Positions 16,222-24,573 of a stretch of 64,000 nt of DNA are shown here, in pieces (the stretch's first letter is position 1; every line of letters begins with the position of its first letter). Both the position numbers and the translations under genes were made by a program. The DNA is from Streptomyces sp. AP-93 (GTDB taxonomy: Bacteria; Actinomycetota; Actinomycetes; Streptomycetales; Streptomycetaceae): the NCBI RefSeq assembly GCF_022808175.1, contig NZ_JALGBX010000016.1, positions 124,001-188,000 of the forward strand, given 5' to 3'. The notes under the pieces are model-generated. The model was given only the letters and a program-made list of their open reading frames with translations, was not told the DNA's origin and ran no database searches.

Positions 16222-16808
16222 TGCCCGTGGACCGCACGCGCCGCATCGTGAACCGACTCGTCCTGCTCGCCACCGGAGCCCTACTCCTCACGACCGCCCT
16301 GCCCCTCCTGGTGCGAAACACCGTGATCGGGGACCGGCTGCCTACGTGGTGGACGGCTCTCAGCGGGCGCGGCCGGTGGGTCGCACCGCAGGCATGGGAG
16401 GCCTGGACCGGCCGCCCAGCCGCCGGTGCCGCTGTCACCGCCGTCGTGATCCTGCTCGCTCTCACGGCGGGCGGACTGCTCCTCCTTCAAGGGCCGCGGG
16501 GAACGGTCCGACGACTGCCGCTGGCCTCACCGGGCACCGTGCTGGAGGCCAGGGCTTTCACGGCCGCGGTCAGCTCCAGGCTCCGGGCACTTCCTGGCGT
16601 GCACTCGGTGCGCACCGGGTTGCGCGGGACAGCCGACAGAGCGCGCCTGCGGATCCGCGTGGTCCTGGATGACACTGCCTCACCCCGCGAGATCCTGACC
16701 GTCCTGTCCACGGACGTGCTGCCCGAGAGCCGTGTCTTCCTCGCCCCGCACCCCCTTGCGGCCGAGGTCCGCTTCATCACCCGGCCCGGCGGTCGGCGCG
16801 TCAGGTAA
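16218..16808 (+). CDS. AmaP-like alkaline shock membrane anchor
   Basis: A 196-residue protein with two membrane helices (RLVLLATGALLLTTALPLLV, AVTAVVILLALTAGGLLLL) and a C-terminal cytoplasmic alpha/beta domain (FTAAVSSRLRALPGVHSVRT, RLRIRVVLDDTASPREILTV). This layout resembles AmaP, the membrane anchor of Asp23. It ends the four-gene Asp23 operon. Three starts are close together (16218, 16221, GTG 16227); the last has the best spacing to AGGAAGG. Its 3' end overlaps the convergent STAND gene by 8 bases. Confidence 0.75.
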   Translation: MMPVDRTRRIVNRLVLLATGALLLTTALPLLVRNTVIGDRLPTWWTALSGRGRWVAPQAWEAWTGRPAAGAAVTAVVILLALTAGGLLLLQGPRGTVRRLPLASPGTVLEARAFTAAVSSRLRALPGVHSVRTGLRGTADRARLRIRVVLDDTASPREILTVLSTDVLPESRVFLAPHPLAAEVRFITRPGGRRVR

Positions 16809-18897
16809 CCGGACCGGTTGGACCTTCACCGAGGGCATGGGCAAGGAGGACCGCCGGTTCCTGCTGCCCCGTCTCACGCAGGGTCTGGGCGAAGTGTTCC
16901 TCCCCGAGTCCCTTGCGGATGGTTTCCTCGCATTCTGCGCGTACATGGGCAAGTTCGGGTGTTCCGCGTTGGGGGTGACCGACGGAGCGCCAGTGGGCCA
17001 GGCCCGTGCCGTAGATCCGGGCGGCCTGTAGCGCCTGGCCTTGGAAGGCGACGGCAGCCGCGAGGAGGTCGAGGCCGAGCGCGATGCCGAAGCTGTCCCC
17101 GATCTGACGCTTCGAAGCCACCATGACGCGGGCCCTGTCCGCGGCCCGCTCCGCGTCGCCTCGCATGAGCGCTACGAGGGAGAGCTGGTACTCGGTGTAG
17201 GAGCGGGTCCAGACCTCGCCGAGGGCTACGCATTCCTCGCGGAGCGAGTCCGCTTCGCGTTCGGCTTCGGCCAGCCGCCCGGAGGAGGTGAGTGCGAACA
17301 CGATGATCAGGCGGCAGAACAGGCGCCCCTGCGAGGCCGCGGGCTCCCCGGTGGTGTCGTCCAGGGCGCGGGCCGCGACCTGCTGTGCGAGGTGAGGGTT
17401 GCCGGACATGAGGTGAACGAGTCCGCTCAGGTAGCCGGCCCGCAGGACGTCTTGAGGGTGCTCGCCCCTACGGTCCGCAACCTGGCGGCAGGTATCGGCC
17501 AGGATCAGGGCGCCGTCGTGATCGCCCTGCAGCAGAAGGGTGACGCCCAGCGCCCAGGTGGCCTGACCGGCGGCGTCACCGGACTCGCCGCCGGCTTCCA
17601 GACAGCGTTCCAGGTAGGAGCGGGCTTCGTGCAGGTGTCCGGTGCATGCCCAGAAGAACCCCAGCCGGCCCGCCAGTTCCAACGCCTGCTCAGGGTCGGT
17701 GGCCAGGAGATGATCCAGGGCCGCACACAGGTCCGCATGCGCCCGTTCCACGCGCGTGTAGGCCGCGACTTGACCGGGCCCGGGCCAATCCCGCTCGGCG
17801 GTGACAGTGAGCTGTGAGAAACCGGAGGCGTGCCGGTCCGCGAGCACTCCGTCCTCACCGAGTTCACGCAGCCACATCCGGCCGTAGTCACGCAGAGGGA
17901 CGAGCAGCCGGTAGAGGTCGCCGGCCTGCGTCAATACGGATCGACGCGCCAGTGACCGAAGAGTCCGGGAGATGTCGCGGTCCTGGAGCGGCCCGCCCGC
18001 ACACACCTCGCGCACCATGCCCTCGTCGAAAGACTGGCGGAACACGCTTAGTCTGGCCCACAGCAGGCGCTCCACCGGGTCACACAGCTCGTGACTCCAC
18101 CCCATGGCCGTCCACAGGCTCTGGTGACGGGCCGGCTGAACCGGTCCGCGGGCACGGAGCGTCCTGGCCCCGGCTCCGGTGCGCAGCCGGGCGGCAAGTT
18201 CTTGGGCGCCGGTGTCCGCGAGCTGTGCCCCGGCGAGTTCGAGCGCCAGCGGCAGGCCGTCCAGGAGAGCGCACACTTCGGCTGCTGCGGACCACTCGTC
18301 GCGATCCGTCCCGAACCCGCCGGCGGCAACTGCCCGGCCGGTGAGCAGGCTGAGGGCTTCGGCTTCGTTCAGCGGGCCCAGCGTGATGACGTGCTCACCG
18401 CGAACGCCGAGAGGTTCCCGGCTGGTGGCAACGACGGTGAGGCCGGGGCTGACCGTCAACAGGTCAGCGACGACCTTGCGTACCGAGTCGGTGAGGTGCT
18501 CGCAGGAGTCCAGGACCAGCAGCACCCGGCGGTCCGACAGCCACTGGCACAGACCCTCCAACGGCCACCGTGCACGGTGATCAGAAAACCCGACCGCGTC
18601 CGAGATCGTAGCGACCAGCAGCCGGTCATTGTCCAACGGCCAAAGGTGCGCCCAGCACACGACGAGATCGCCACCGGTCATGGCCGAGACCGTCCGCAGG
18701 GCCAGCCGTGACTTTCCCGCCCCGGCGGGCCCGGACATCGTCGTCAGCCGGTGGGCTCCTATGGCGGCCGTGAGGTCAGCGGTCTCCGCCTCACGGCCGA
18801 TGAACGGCGTTGCTGCTTCGGGAAGATAGGAGATCACCGGAACATTCTCAACCGGCTCCGGCCCTCGCCGCACCCGAACAAGCAAGACGGATCGCAT
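16801..18897 (-). CDS. STAND-type ATPase with TPR-like repeats, no DNA-binding domain
   Basis: A 698-residue signal-transduction ATPase. The nucleotide-binding domain has ATPFIGREAE, Walker A GPAGAGKSRLA, Walker B RVLLVLDSCEHL, a VATSREPLGV sensor and GLPLALELAGA; this is the layout of AfsR/LuxR-type regulators. A winged-helix-like segment and alpha-helical TPR-like repeats follow to the end (AGYLSGLVHLMSGNPHLAQQ). Unlike AfsR or LAL proteins, it has neither an N-terminal SARP nor a C-terminal LuxR helix-turn-helix. It may act through a partner. The start at 18897 is tentative; GTG 18837 is possible. Confidence 0.78.
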   Translation of the reverse strand: MRSVLLVRVRRGPEPVENVPVISYLPEAATPFIGREAETADLTAAIGAHRLTTMSGPAGAGKSRLALRTVSAMTGGDLVVCWAHLWPLDNDRLLVATISDAVGFSDHRARWPLEGLCQWLSDRRVLLVLDSCEHLTDSVRKVVADLLTVSPGLTVVATSREPLGVRGEHVITLGPLNEAEALSLLTGRAVAAGGFGTDRDEWSAAAEVCALLDGLPLALELAGAQLADTGAQELAARLRTGAGARTLRARGPVQPARHQSLWTAMGWSHELCDPVERLLWARLSVFRQSFDEGMVREVCAGGPLQDRDISRTLRSLARRSVLTQAGDLYRLLVPLRDYGRMWLRELGEDGVLADRHASGFSQLTVTAERDWPGPGQVAAYTRVERAHADLCAALDHLLATDPEQALELAGRLGFFWACTGHLHEARSYLERCLEAGGESGDAAGQATWALGVTLLLQGDHDGALILADTCRQVADRRGEHPQDVLRAGYLSGLVHLMSGNPHLAQQVAARALDDTTGEPAASQGRLFCRLIIVFALTSSGRLAEAEREADSLREECVALGEVWTRSYTEYQLSLVALMRGDAERAADRARVMVASKRQIGDSFGIALGLDLLAAAVAFQGQALQAARIYGTGLAHWRSVGHPQRGTPELAHVRAECEETIRKGLGEEHFAQTLRETGQQEPAVLLAHALGEGPTGPVT

Positions 18898-19257
18898 GCT
18901 GCGGCACTGCCCGCTCCGGGGCCGGCGACGTGACGGCAAGCCCCAGAGCAGGCAGTGGTGAGCCGCAGCCGCCCATCCCGGGGCGACCAGAGCCACACCA
19001 GGAGACATCCTGCGAACATTTCCGAGTGGGCACCGCGCCCGCGACGCGCGTCCAAACCACCCGAATGCCCGCGGTCCCCATCCTCAGGCACCTATCTGAG
19101 CCTTTCCGCAGGCGCCTTCCAGCAAGCCGACCTAACGTCGTCACTCAGGGCAAGCCGAAGCCGGCATCGCAGACCGCGCCAGCTGCCTCACGCGTAGGCA
19201 CGACGCCTTCCACCCGGCCACCCGTGGCCAGCCAGTCCCCAAGAGGCAGGAGCATGT
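18898..19257. other. Divergent intergenic region
   Basis: 360 bases between the STAND gene and methyltransferase copy 2. No gene is visible. AGGAG at 19248-19252 is the methyltransferase ribosome site. Confidence 0.4.
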
Positions 19258-19935
19258 GTGAGCACCGCCGCGTCGATGCGGATCAGCGGCCCTGAGCCCT
19301 GGCAGCGGGGCCCGTACGCCGAGGCGATCGGCGCGGCGAAGGGCCGGCTCACGCTGCGGGACGCCGAGGGCTGGTGTCTGTCCCTGGACGTCCGCCGCTG
19401 GTGTGCGCAGGCGGATGTCTCGGATCGGAGTGTTGTGGATCGCTGTGCGGGCCGGGTTCTGGACATCGGCTGCGGGGCCGGGCGCCTGGTCGAGGAGGCA
19501 GCGCGGCGAGGGCATCGGGTCCTGGGGATCGACGTGTGTCCGACCGCTGTGATCTCCACGGTGTGCCGGGGCGGTAGAGCCATCAGCCGGTCGGTGTTCG
19601 AGCCGCTACCCGGTGAAGGCCGATGGGACACGGCGCTCCTCGTGGACGGGAACATCGGCATCGGCGGAGATCCCCGCCGGCTGCTGGAACGCATCCACGG
19701 TGTGGTCCGCGATCGGGGGCTGCTGATTGTGGAGACCGCACCCATCGACGTCGACGAGCGGCGCCGGGTGCGGATCCATGCCGGGAGGGCGGCAGCAAGC
19801 CCCGTCTTCGCCTGGGCGACCGTCGGCACCCGGGCCCTGCTCAGGCACGGCCGCATGTCGGGCTGGACACCCGTCGAGCAGTGGGCCGGTCCCTCGGGGG
19901 AGCGTCACTTCGTGGCCTTGCGGGCCCGGGCCTGA
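19258..19935 (+). CDS. Class I SAM-dependent methyltransferase (copy 2)
   Basis: A 225-residue paralogue of the methyltransferase at 8067. It keeps WQRGPYAEAIGAAKGRLTL, WCLSLDVRRWCAQ, motif I VLDIGCGAGRLVEEA and the DGNIGIGGDPRRLL loop. It is not in the GT2 operon. Instead it faces a membrane protein/molybdopterin oxidoreductase pair, with the two 3' ends overlapping by 31 bases. The GTG at 19258 has AGGAG at a good distance. The methyl acceptor is unknown. The repeated link of this methyltransferase type with the oxidoreductase suggests a shared pathway. Confidence 0.84.
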   Translation: MSTAASMRISGPEPWQRGPYAEAIGAAKGRLTLRDAEGWCLSLDVRRWCAQADVSDRSVVDRCAGRVLDIGCGAGRLVEEAARRGHRVLGIDVCPTAVISTVCRGGRAISRSVFEPLPGEGRWDTALLVDGNIGIGGDPRRLLERIHGVVRDRGLLIVETAPIDVDERRRVRIHAGRAAASPVFAWATVGTRALLRHGRMSGWTPVEQWAGPSGERHFVALRARA

Positions 19936-20444
19936 GCCCGGGCGTCCCTGCGTTCGGGCCGCGGGCGCAGCCAGGTCCGCGCGAGCAGAACGATCGCCGA
20001 GGTGATGAACAGGGCTGCGGTGATGAGGAGCCAGCGGGCGAGGAAGCCGTCCGCGGACAGAGCGGTGTAGGCGGTGTAGTGGTCGATCTTCTGCAGGATC
20101 AGCGGCCACCAGACGAGGAACAGCACTCCCGAGACGAAGAGAGGGACGCGAAGGTAGTTCACCCCCGGCCGCCGCACGCTCTCACCGGCGGCGCTCCGGC
20201 CCCGGAAGAGGAACTGTGCGGCGCGGTCGGTGAACGAGTAGGCGGGGAGCAGGACCAGGTCGTGCAGGAGCGCCGCGCCGACGAACCAGATCGCCACACC
20301 CATGGGGTCGCCCTTGAGGAGGCGGATGCCGGCGTAGAGGGCGAGGGCGAAGCAGGCCAGGGTGAGCAGGAGGTGAAGCGGGGAGGCTCCGTAGCGCCGC
20401 CGGAACGCGGAGCCGGTGGCCATGTCTCCAGGGGGGTTGTTCAT
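19905..20444 (-). CDS. Polytopic membrane protein linked to the Mo-oxidoreductase
   Basis: A 179-residue membrane protein with four hydrophobic segments: PLHLLLTLACFALALYAGIR, GVAIWFVGAALLHDLVLLPA, VPLFVSGVLFLVWWPLILQ and WLLITAALFITSAIVLLART. Its ATG (20444) overlaps the TGA of the molybdopterin oxidoreductase, so the two are coupled. It may support the oxidoreductase in the membrane, for instance in electron transfer, but I see no haem-binding histidine pair. The C-terminal tail is rich in Arg and Ala (RRDARAQARARK) and is encoded over the end of the convergent methyltransferase gene. Confidence 0.75.
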   Translation of the reverse strand: MNNPPGDMATGSAFRRRYGASPLHLLLTLACFALALYAGIRLLKGDPMGVAIWFVGAALLHDLVLLPAYSFTDRAAQFLFRGRSAAGESVRRPGVNYLRVPLFVSGVLFLVWWPLILQKIDHYTAYTALSADGFLARWLLITAALFITSAIVLLARTWLRPRPERRDARAQARARKATK

Positions 20445-21823
20445 GTGGGTTCTCCGAAGGTGAGGCGGGTGACCCACTTGGTGTTGTGGACGCCCGGAGC
20501 CGCCGGGATGATCACGCGGGCTGGGTAGCCGTGGTCCGGTGACAGGTCCGCCCCGTTGACACGCATCGCGAGGAGCGAGCGGCCATCACGCGCCTGGTTG
20601 GCGGCCAGTACGACTGAGGAGAACGACCCTCCGCGCTGGACGGACTCCACAAAGACCTGCGGGGTGTTGGTGCCGAGTCCCACGAGCGCCGCGAGATCGG
20701 TGAGGCGTACGCCGGACCACTGCTGGTCGGGGGTGGACCAGCCCTCTACGCACGCGATCGGCAGCGCCGCCTCCCCCTGCTCCATCGCCAGGAGCATCGC
20801 GCGGGTGAGCACCACCTGACGGCCTCCCCCGCGTACCGTCAGCCGCCAGGCGGGGCCGATATCGCTAGGGCGGATACCGCTGGAGGCCGCGGTCTTGTTG
20901 ATCTGGAAGCCATTCGGGCCCGTGCCGGGGTCTCGGCCGTGCGGAGCCAGCAGGGCGGTCTTGCGCCACCAGCCGCCGATGCTCTGGCCGGCCGTCACCA
21001 CCAGCAGGGCCAGCGACCCGGCGCCCACCATCGCGACCGCACCCCGCCGCGAGATCGTCGCCGGCGCCGGCCGGGGCGAGACCAGCCCGGCCGCCTCCTG
21101 CGAATCCGCCGCGGGCTGCCACCCCCGGCCGGCCCGCACCGCGCGAACGGCGCGAGGCAGCCGGAAAGCGACGTGGACGACGAACGCCGCCATGAACACC
21201 CAGGAGCTGTAGAAGTGCAGGACGTAGAAGGAGCCCGGGAAGATGTAGTCCAGTTGGATGTTCAGGATCCCGGTGACGAACGTGAACCCCGCCCCTCCCA
21301 CGAGCAGCAGAAGCGAGAGCCGTTCGAGGGCGTGGGCGGCCGAGCGCAGCGGCGGCCACTCGAACAGTTTGGGGATGACCGACCACAGCTTGGCGAGGAG
21401 GACCGGGACGAGTACCACCCCGAGGACGGTGTGCACGCCCTGGGTCACCCGGTACAACCAGTACGGCGAGGTGGGCCAGGTGAACAGGTAGAACCCGAGC
21501 CACCCCTTTTCGGGCGTCTGGTCGTTGCGCGCGGCGAGGTCCGGGTTGTAGGCCGCATACGACAGCAGGCCCGTCACGAACAACACGACCACCCCCACCA
21601 ACAGCAGCAGCCCGAACACCCCGGTCAGCCACGGCCCCCGCAGGGGACTGCGCCAAAACCCCGGACGGGCCGGGCCCGGCGGCGGACCGGCGGCCCGCAC
21701 TTGGTCGACGGCCCCCCGTACCCGTTCCACGACCGACGGATGCGCCGGCTTCACGGGCCTTGCCCCGACCGACGGCCGCCCCGTGGCACCGTCCGGCCGA
21801 TCACTCTCGCCGCCTACATCCAC
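20441..21823 (-). CDS. Membrane-bound molybdopterin oxidoreductase with cytochrome b-like domain
   Basis: A 460-residue fusion. Residues 64-222 contain four membrane helices in a cytochrome b561-like arrangement, with histidines at 131 (QGVHTVLG) and 203 (VLHFYSSWVF) as possible haem ligands. A fifth helix (262-282) leads to a sulfite-oxidase-type domain. Its molybdenum-ligand cysteine is Cys358 in ALPIACVEGWST, and DHGYPARVIIPAAPGVHNTK at the end matches the molybdopterin pocket. The catalytic part is extracytoplasmic. The GTG follows GGAGG. It is the first gene of a two-gene operon. Its substrate is unknown. Confidence 0.85.
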   Translation of the reverse strand: MDVGGESDRPDGATGRPSVGARPVKPAHPSVVERVRGAVDQVRAAGPPPGPARPGFWRSPLRGPWLTGVFGLLLLVGVVVLFVTGLLSYAAYNPDLAARNDQTPEKGWLGFYLFTWPTSPYWLYRVTQGVHTVLGVVLVPVLLAKLWSVIPKLFEWPPLRSAAHALERLSLLLLVGGAGFTFVTGILNIQLDYIFPGSFYVLHFYSSWVFMAAFVVHVAFRLPRAVRAVRAGRGWQPAADSQEAAGLVSPRPAPATISRRGAVAMVGAGSLALLVVTAGQSIGGWWRKTALLAPHGRDPGTGPNGFQINKTAASSGIRPSDIGPAWRLTVRGGGRQVVLTRAMLLAMEQGEAALPIACVEGWSTPDQQWSGVRLTDLAALVGLGTNTPQVFVESVQRGGSFSSVVLAANQARDGRSLLAMRVNGADLSPDHGYPARVIIPAAPGVHNTKWVTRLTFGEPT

Positions 21824-22656
21824 TCAGGACACCTCCATACAATTCCGCCCTATTGGGCAGGTCGTCCACGAGAAGATCCCGCAATCCCAGCCCAGACCCC
21901 GCCCACGACACGCAGCACCTGCCTGCGGCTCTGCGACAGGTCGGGATCCAGCCACCGCGCGCCTCCCGGACCCGGCTCACGGCAGGACGCGGCCCGGAGT
22001 GAGGGTGATGTACGGGCCTGGCCGGGTTCTGCGCCGGTGGGATGCCTCAGGCCTTCCGGTCAGAATTCCTCGGCGCGCATCTCGTCCCTCGCCGCTGGAG
22101 CCCTTCGCTCTCGCCTCGATCCCACGTGTGCTGGTCGAGATCGCGTCCCGGCACCGGCAGGCGCACGGAGCGATCGGCCCCATGCAGGGGAGGCTAACCC
22201 TTTCGAGGGAACCGGCCCTCGGAGGCCAAACCGCTCCGCATGGCCACAACGAAGACGCTGCGTGGGCCCCGCCGCCTGGGACCCGCCAGCGCACCCACGT
22301 GCCGCTGGAACAGAATTGCGGGCGCAGCGAACAAGAGAGGGATCACGACCGAAATCCAGCCGCCAGGCTAGTCCACTCTGCACGGATATCGGCGCCGCAT
22401 ATTCGCGCGGACCATCCCGAAATTCTTTTGTCGTACCCGCGAAGAGAATCGTTTTTTCAACTGGACGGAGCAGGCGTCTTGTCAGCGTCCGGACTGTCTG
22501 TTTTTCTTGCTCTGCGATTCGCCGCATCTCGAGGTCTGGTGGTGCTCGCGGGTCGTCCCTTGGCAATACCCTTGCCGGCGAAGGTGCTCCGAGCCGGGGC
22601 CTACCCGGCGGGGACATTCGTGACAGAGGCAGGCTGACAAGGCGAAGGAGATCTTC
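21824..22656. other. 833-base region without a recognisable gene
   Basis: No reading frame here resembles a known protein, and none has a good ribosome site. 22430-22520 is less GC-rich, with T-runs. It holds the promoters of the oxidoreductase (left) and the peroxiredoxin (right), and may contain decayed DNA. Confidence 0.5.
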
Positions 22657-23136
22657 GTGGCAGGCGTACCCAACGTTGGTTCGGTGGTGGGCGACTTCGC
22701 CCTCCCGGGCGGAGAACTCATAGGCTCTTCGTTCGTACGGCGCGACTTCGAACTGTGCAAGCAGCGCGGCAAGCCCCTGATCCTGGCCTTCTATCCGGGC
22801 GATGACACCCCTGTATGCACCCGTCAGCTGTGCTCGTACTCCAGCGGACTGGACTCCTTCGCCGCGGTCGGTGCGCAGGTGTGGGGCATCAGTCCTCAAG
22901 GGGTCGACAGCCATGAAGCCTTCGCCCGCCGTCATGGCTTGCGGATGCCGTTGCTCGCGGACGAACAGCGTCTGGTGAGCCGTTCGTTCGGCATTACGGC
23001 GCCCGGGATCGGGCTGCGCCGGGCCGTCTTCCTGATCGCTCCGGACGGCACGCTGCACTGGAAGCACGTCGCGCTTCTGGGGGCCACCTTCCAGAGCGCG
23101 GCTGCCATCTCGCGCGAGCTGGCAGCCTTCGCCTGA
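22657..23136 (+). CDS. Bcp/AhpC-type peroxiredoxin
   Basis: A 159-residue thioredoxin-fold peroxiredoxin with the catalytic loop FYPGDDTPVCTRQLCSY. Cys54 is the peroxidatic residue, and Cys59, five residues later, matches the resolving cysteine of Bcp-type enzymes. Other motifs are VGDFALPGGE and FGITAPGIGLRRAVFLIAPD. It reduces hydrogen or organic peroxides in the cytoplasm with thioredoxin. The GTG start has AAGGAGA upstream. It is monocistronic and ends in a very strong hairpin. Confidence 0.9.
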   Translation: MAGVPNVGSVVGDFALPGGELIGSSFVRRDFELCKQRGKPLILAFYPGDDTPVCTRQLCSYSSGLDSFAAVGAQVWGISPQGVDSHEAFARRHGLRMPLLADEQRLVSRSFGITAPGIGLRRAVFLIAPDGTLHWKHVALLGATFQSAAAISRELAAFA

Positions 23137-23157
23137 CCTCGTTCACGCCCAGCCGCT

Positions 23158-23199
23158 CCCCGCCCCGCCCCACCCCAATTGGCGTGGGGCGGGGCGGGG
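23158..23199. terminator. Bidirectional hairpin terminator
   Basis: Perfect 16-bp GC stem (CCCCGCCCCGCCCCAC and complement) with a 10-base loop CCCAATTGGC, between the convergent peroxiredoxin and hydrolase genes. Confidence 0.88.
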
Positions 23200-23212
23200 G
23201 ACGGGGCTACGG

Positions 23213-24049
23213 TTACTTGGCGAGGAACTCGATCAGGTGCTGGTTGAACTCTTTCGCGTGGGTGAGGTTCAGCCCGTGCGGAGCCCCCTCGATCAGGGCG
23301 AGCGTGCTGCCCGGCAGGGCTTGATGGGCTCGCTTGCCGCTGACTTCGAAGGGCACGATGGCGTCCTGGGTGCCGTGGATGATCAGGGTGGGGACTTCGA
23401 TGCGGGCGAGGTCGTCGCGGAAGTCGGTTCGGGCGAAGGCGTTGATGCACTCCAGCGTCCCCTTGGGTGAGGCGGCCTCCGCCAGGTGCACGTGATAGCG
23501 ATGCTGTGCCGCGCTGACGAGGTCCGTGTTCTCGCCGGCCTGGAAGAAGCCGGTGACGAAACCTTCCAGGAACGCGGGCCGGTCACCGCGGACGCCGTCC
23601 TCGAACTGTGCGATTGCGGCGTCGTCGAGCCCGCCATCGGGGTTGTCGGCACTCTTGTAGAGATATGGAGGCACCGCAGCTGCCAGGACCGCCTGGTGAA
23701 CGCGACTGCTGCCGTAGTTGTGCAGGTAGCGGACTACCTCCCCTCCTCCCATGGAGAATCCGACCAGGGTCGCGTCCCGTAGGTCGAGATGCGTCAGGAG
23801 CGCGTCCAGGTCTGCTGCCAGGGTGTCGTAGTCGTAGCCCTCCCACGGCTGCGCGGAAGAACCGAACCCGCGCCGGTCGTAGGTGATGACCCGATAGCCC
23901 GCCTCGACCAGTTGGCCGACCTGCGCCTCCCAGGCCCGGCCGCTCAGCGGCCAGCCGTGGACGAGGACTACCGGGCGGCCTCGGCCGAAGTCCTCGAAGT
24001 GGAGCTCGACGCTGCTGTCCCTGTCAGTGCTTACGTTGATGCGCGGCAT
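23213..24049 (-). CDS. Alpha/beta hydrolase of the non-haem chloroperoxidase group
   Basis: A 278-residue alpha/beta hydrolase with the oxyanion motif VLVHGWPLSGRAW, a nucleophile elbow GFSMGGG (Ser99), Asp229 (HGTQDAIVPF) and His258 (EGAPHGLNLTHA). These features, the YDRRGFGSS loop and the length fit the cofactor-free chloroperoxidase/aryl-esterase group. Such enzymes hydrolyse esters and can make peracids. The start ATG (24049) has only a weak ribosome site. A GTGTTG/CAACAC dyad lies 19 bases upstream and could be the operator of a local repressor. Confidence 0.88.
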   Translation of the reverse strand: MPRINVSTDRDSSVELHFEDFGRGRPVVLVHGWPLSGRAWEAQVGQLVEAGYRVITYDRRGFGSSAQPWEGYDYDTLAADLDALLTHLDLRDATLVGFSMGGGEVVRYLHNYGSSRVHQAVLAAAVPPYLYKSADNPDGGLDDAAIAQFEDGVRGDRPAFLEGFVTGFFQAGENTDLVSAAQHRYHVHLAEAASPKGTLECINAFARTDFRDDLARIEVPTLIIHGTQDAIVPFEVSGKRAHQALPGSTLALIEGAPHGLNLTHAKEFNQHLIEFLAK

Positions 24050-24067
24050 GCCGGATAGACGCCTTTC

Positions 24068-24084
24068 GTGTTGAGGTGCAACAC
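24068..24084. promoter_or_regulatory. Candidate operator upstream of the hydrolase
   Basis: GTGTTG-N5-CAACAC is an exact 17-bp dyad directly upstream of the hydrolase start. It has the size of a typical dimeric repressor site. No regulator gene is adjacent. Confidence 0.4.
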
Positions 24085-24573
24085 ATGTACCAAGCGTGCG
24101 CTCCGGTCAGGCCGGATTTCACTTACCGCAGAACTGTCAGCACATTCTTCACCCCCGCGTCTCCAGCATTATTTATCGTTCTGTATTTACAAACAAGGAC
24201 CCCAGTCGCTTATTGCGAATGCCTTGCAATAGCGCGAGTCTGCCCGATCGGCCTAACCCGTCAACTGCGTGTCGAAACGAATTTGGAACCCTATGGAGTT
24301 TCTGTGAGGGGGCTGTGGCCAGCGGATTTGCGAGAACTGGGCGGAGCGGATTGCCGACATGCAAGCAGAGTTGGTCACGCGCCGTGGGTGGTGCGTGCTT
24401 TCCTTCCGTCTGCGCGATCTGGGGGCACGGCGGTACGCAGGGTCGGCGGGCCCTGCTGTCGCTGATGTCTCGCGGGCGCGTTGTCCGACCGAGTGGTCAC
24501 CCCATCTGAATGCCCCTGTCCGGCCGTGCCGGTGTGTGCGGTGGGGCGGGGTTCGCAGTCGAGAGGAACACCC
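24085..24573. other. Divergent AT-richer intergenic region
   Basis: No gene seen. Bases 24150-24300 are clearly richer in A and T than the surroundings and contain TATTGC (24211-24216) facing GCAATA (24226-24231). It probably carries the promoter of the DUF4331 operon. Confidence 0.45.
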
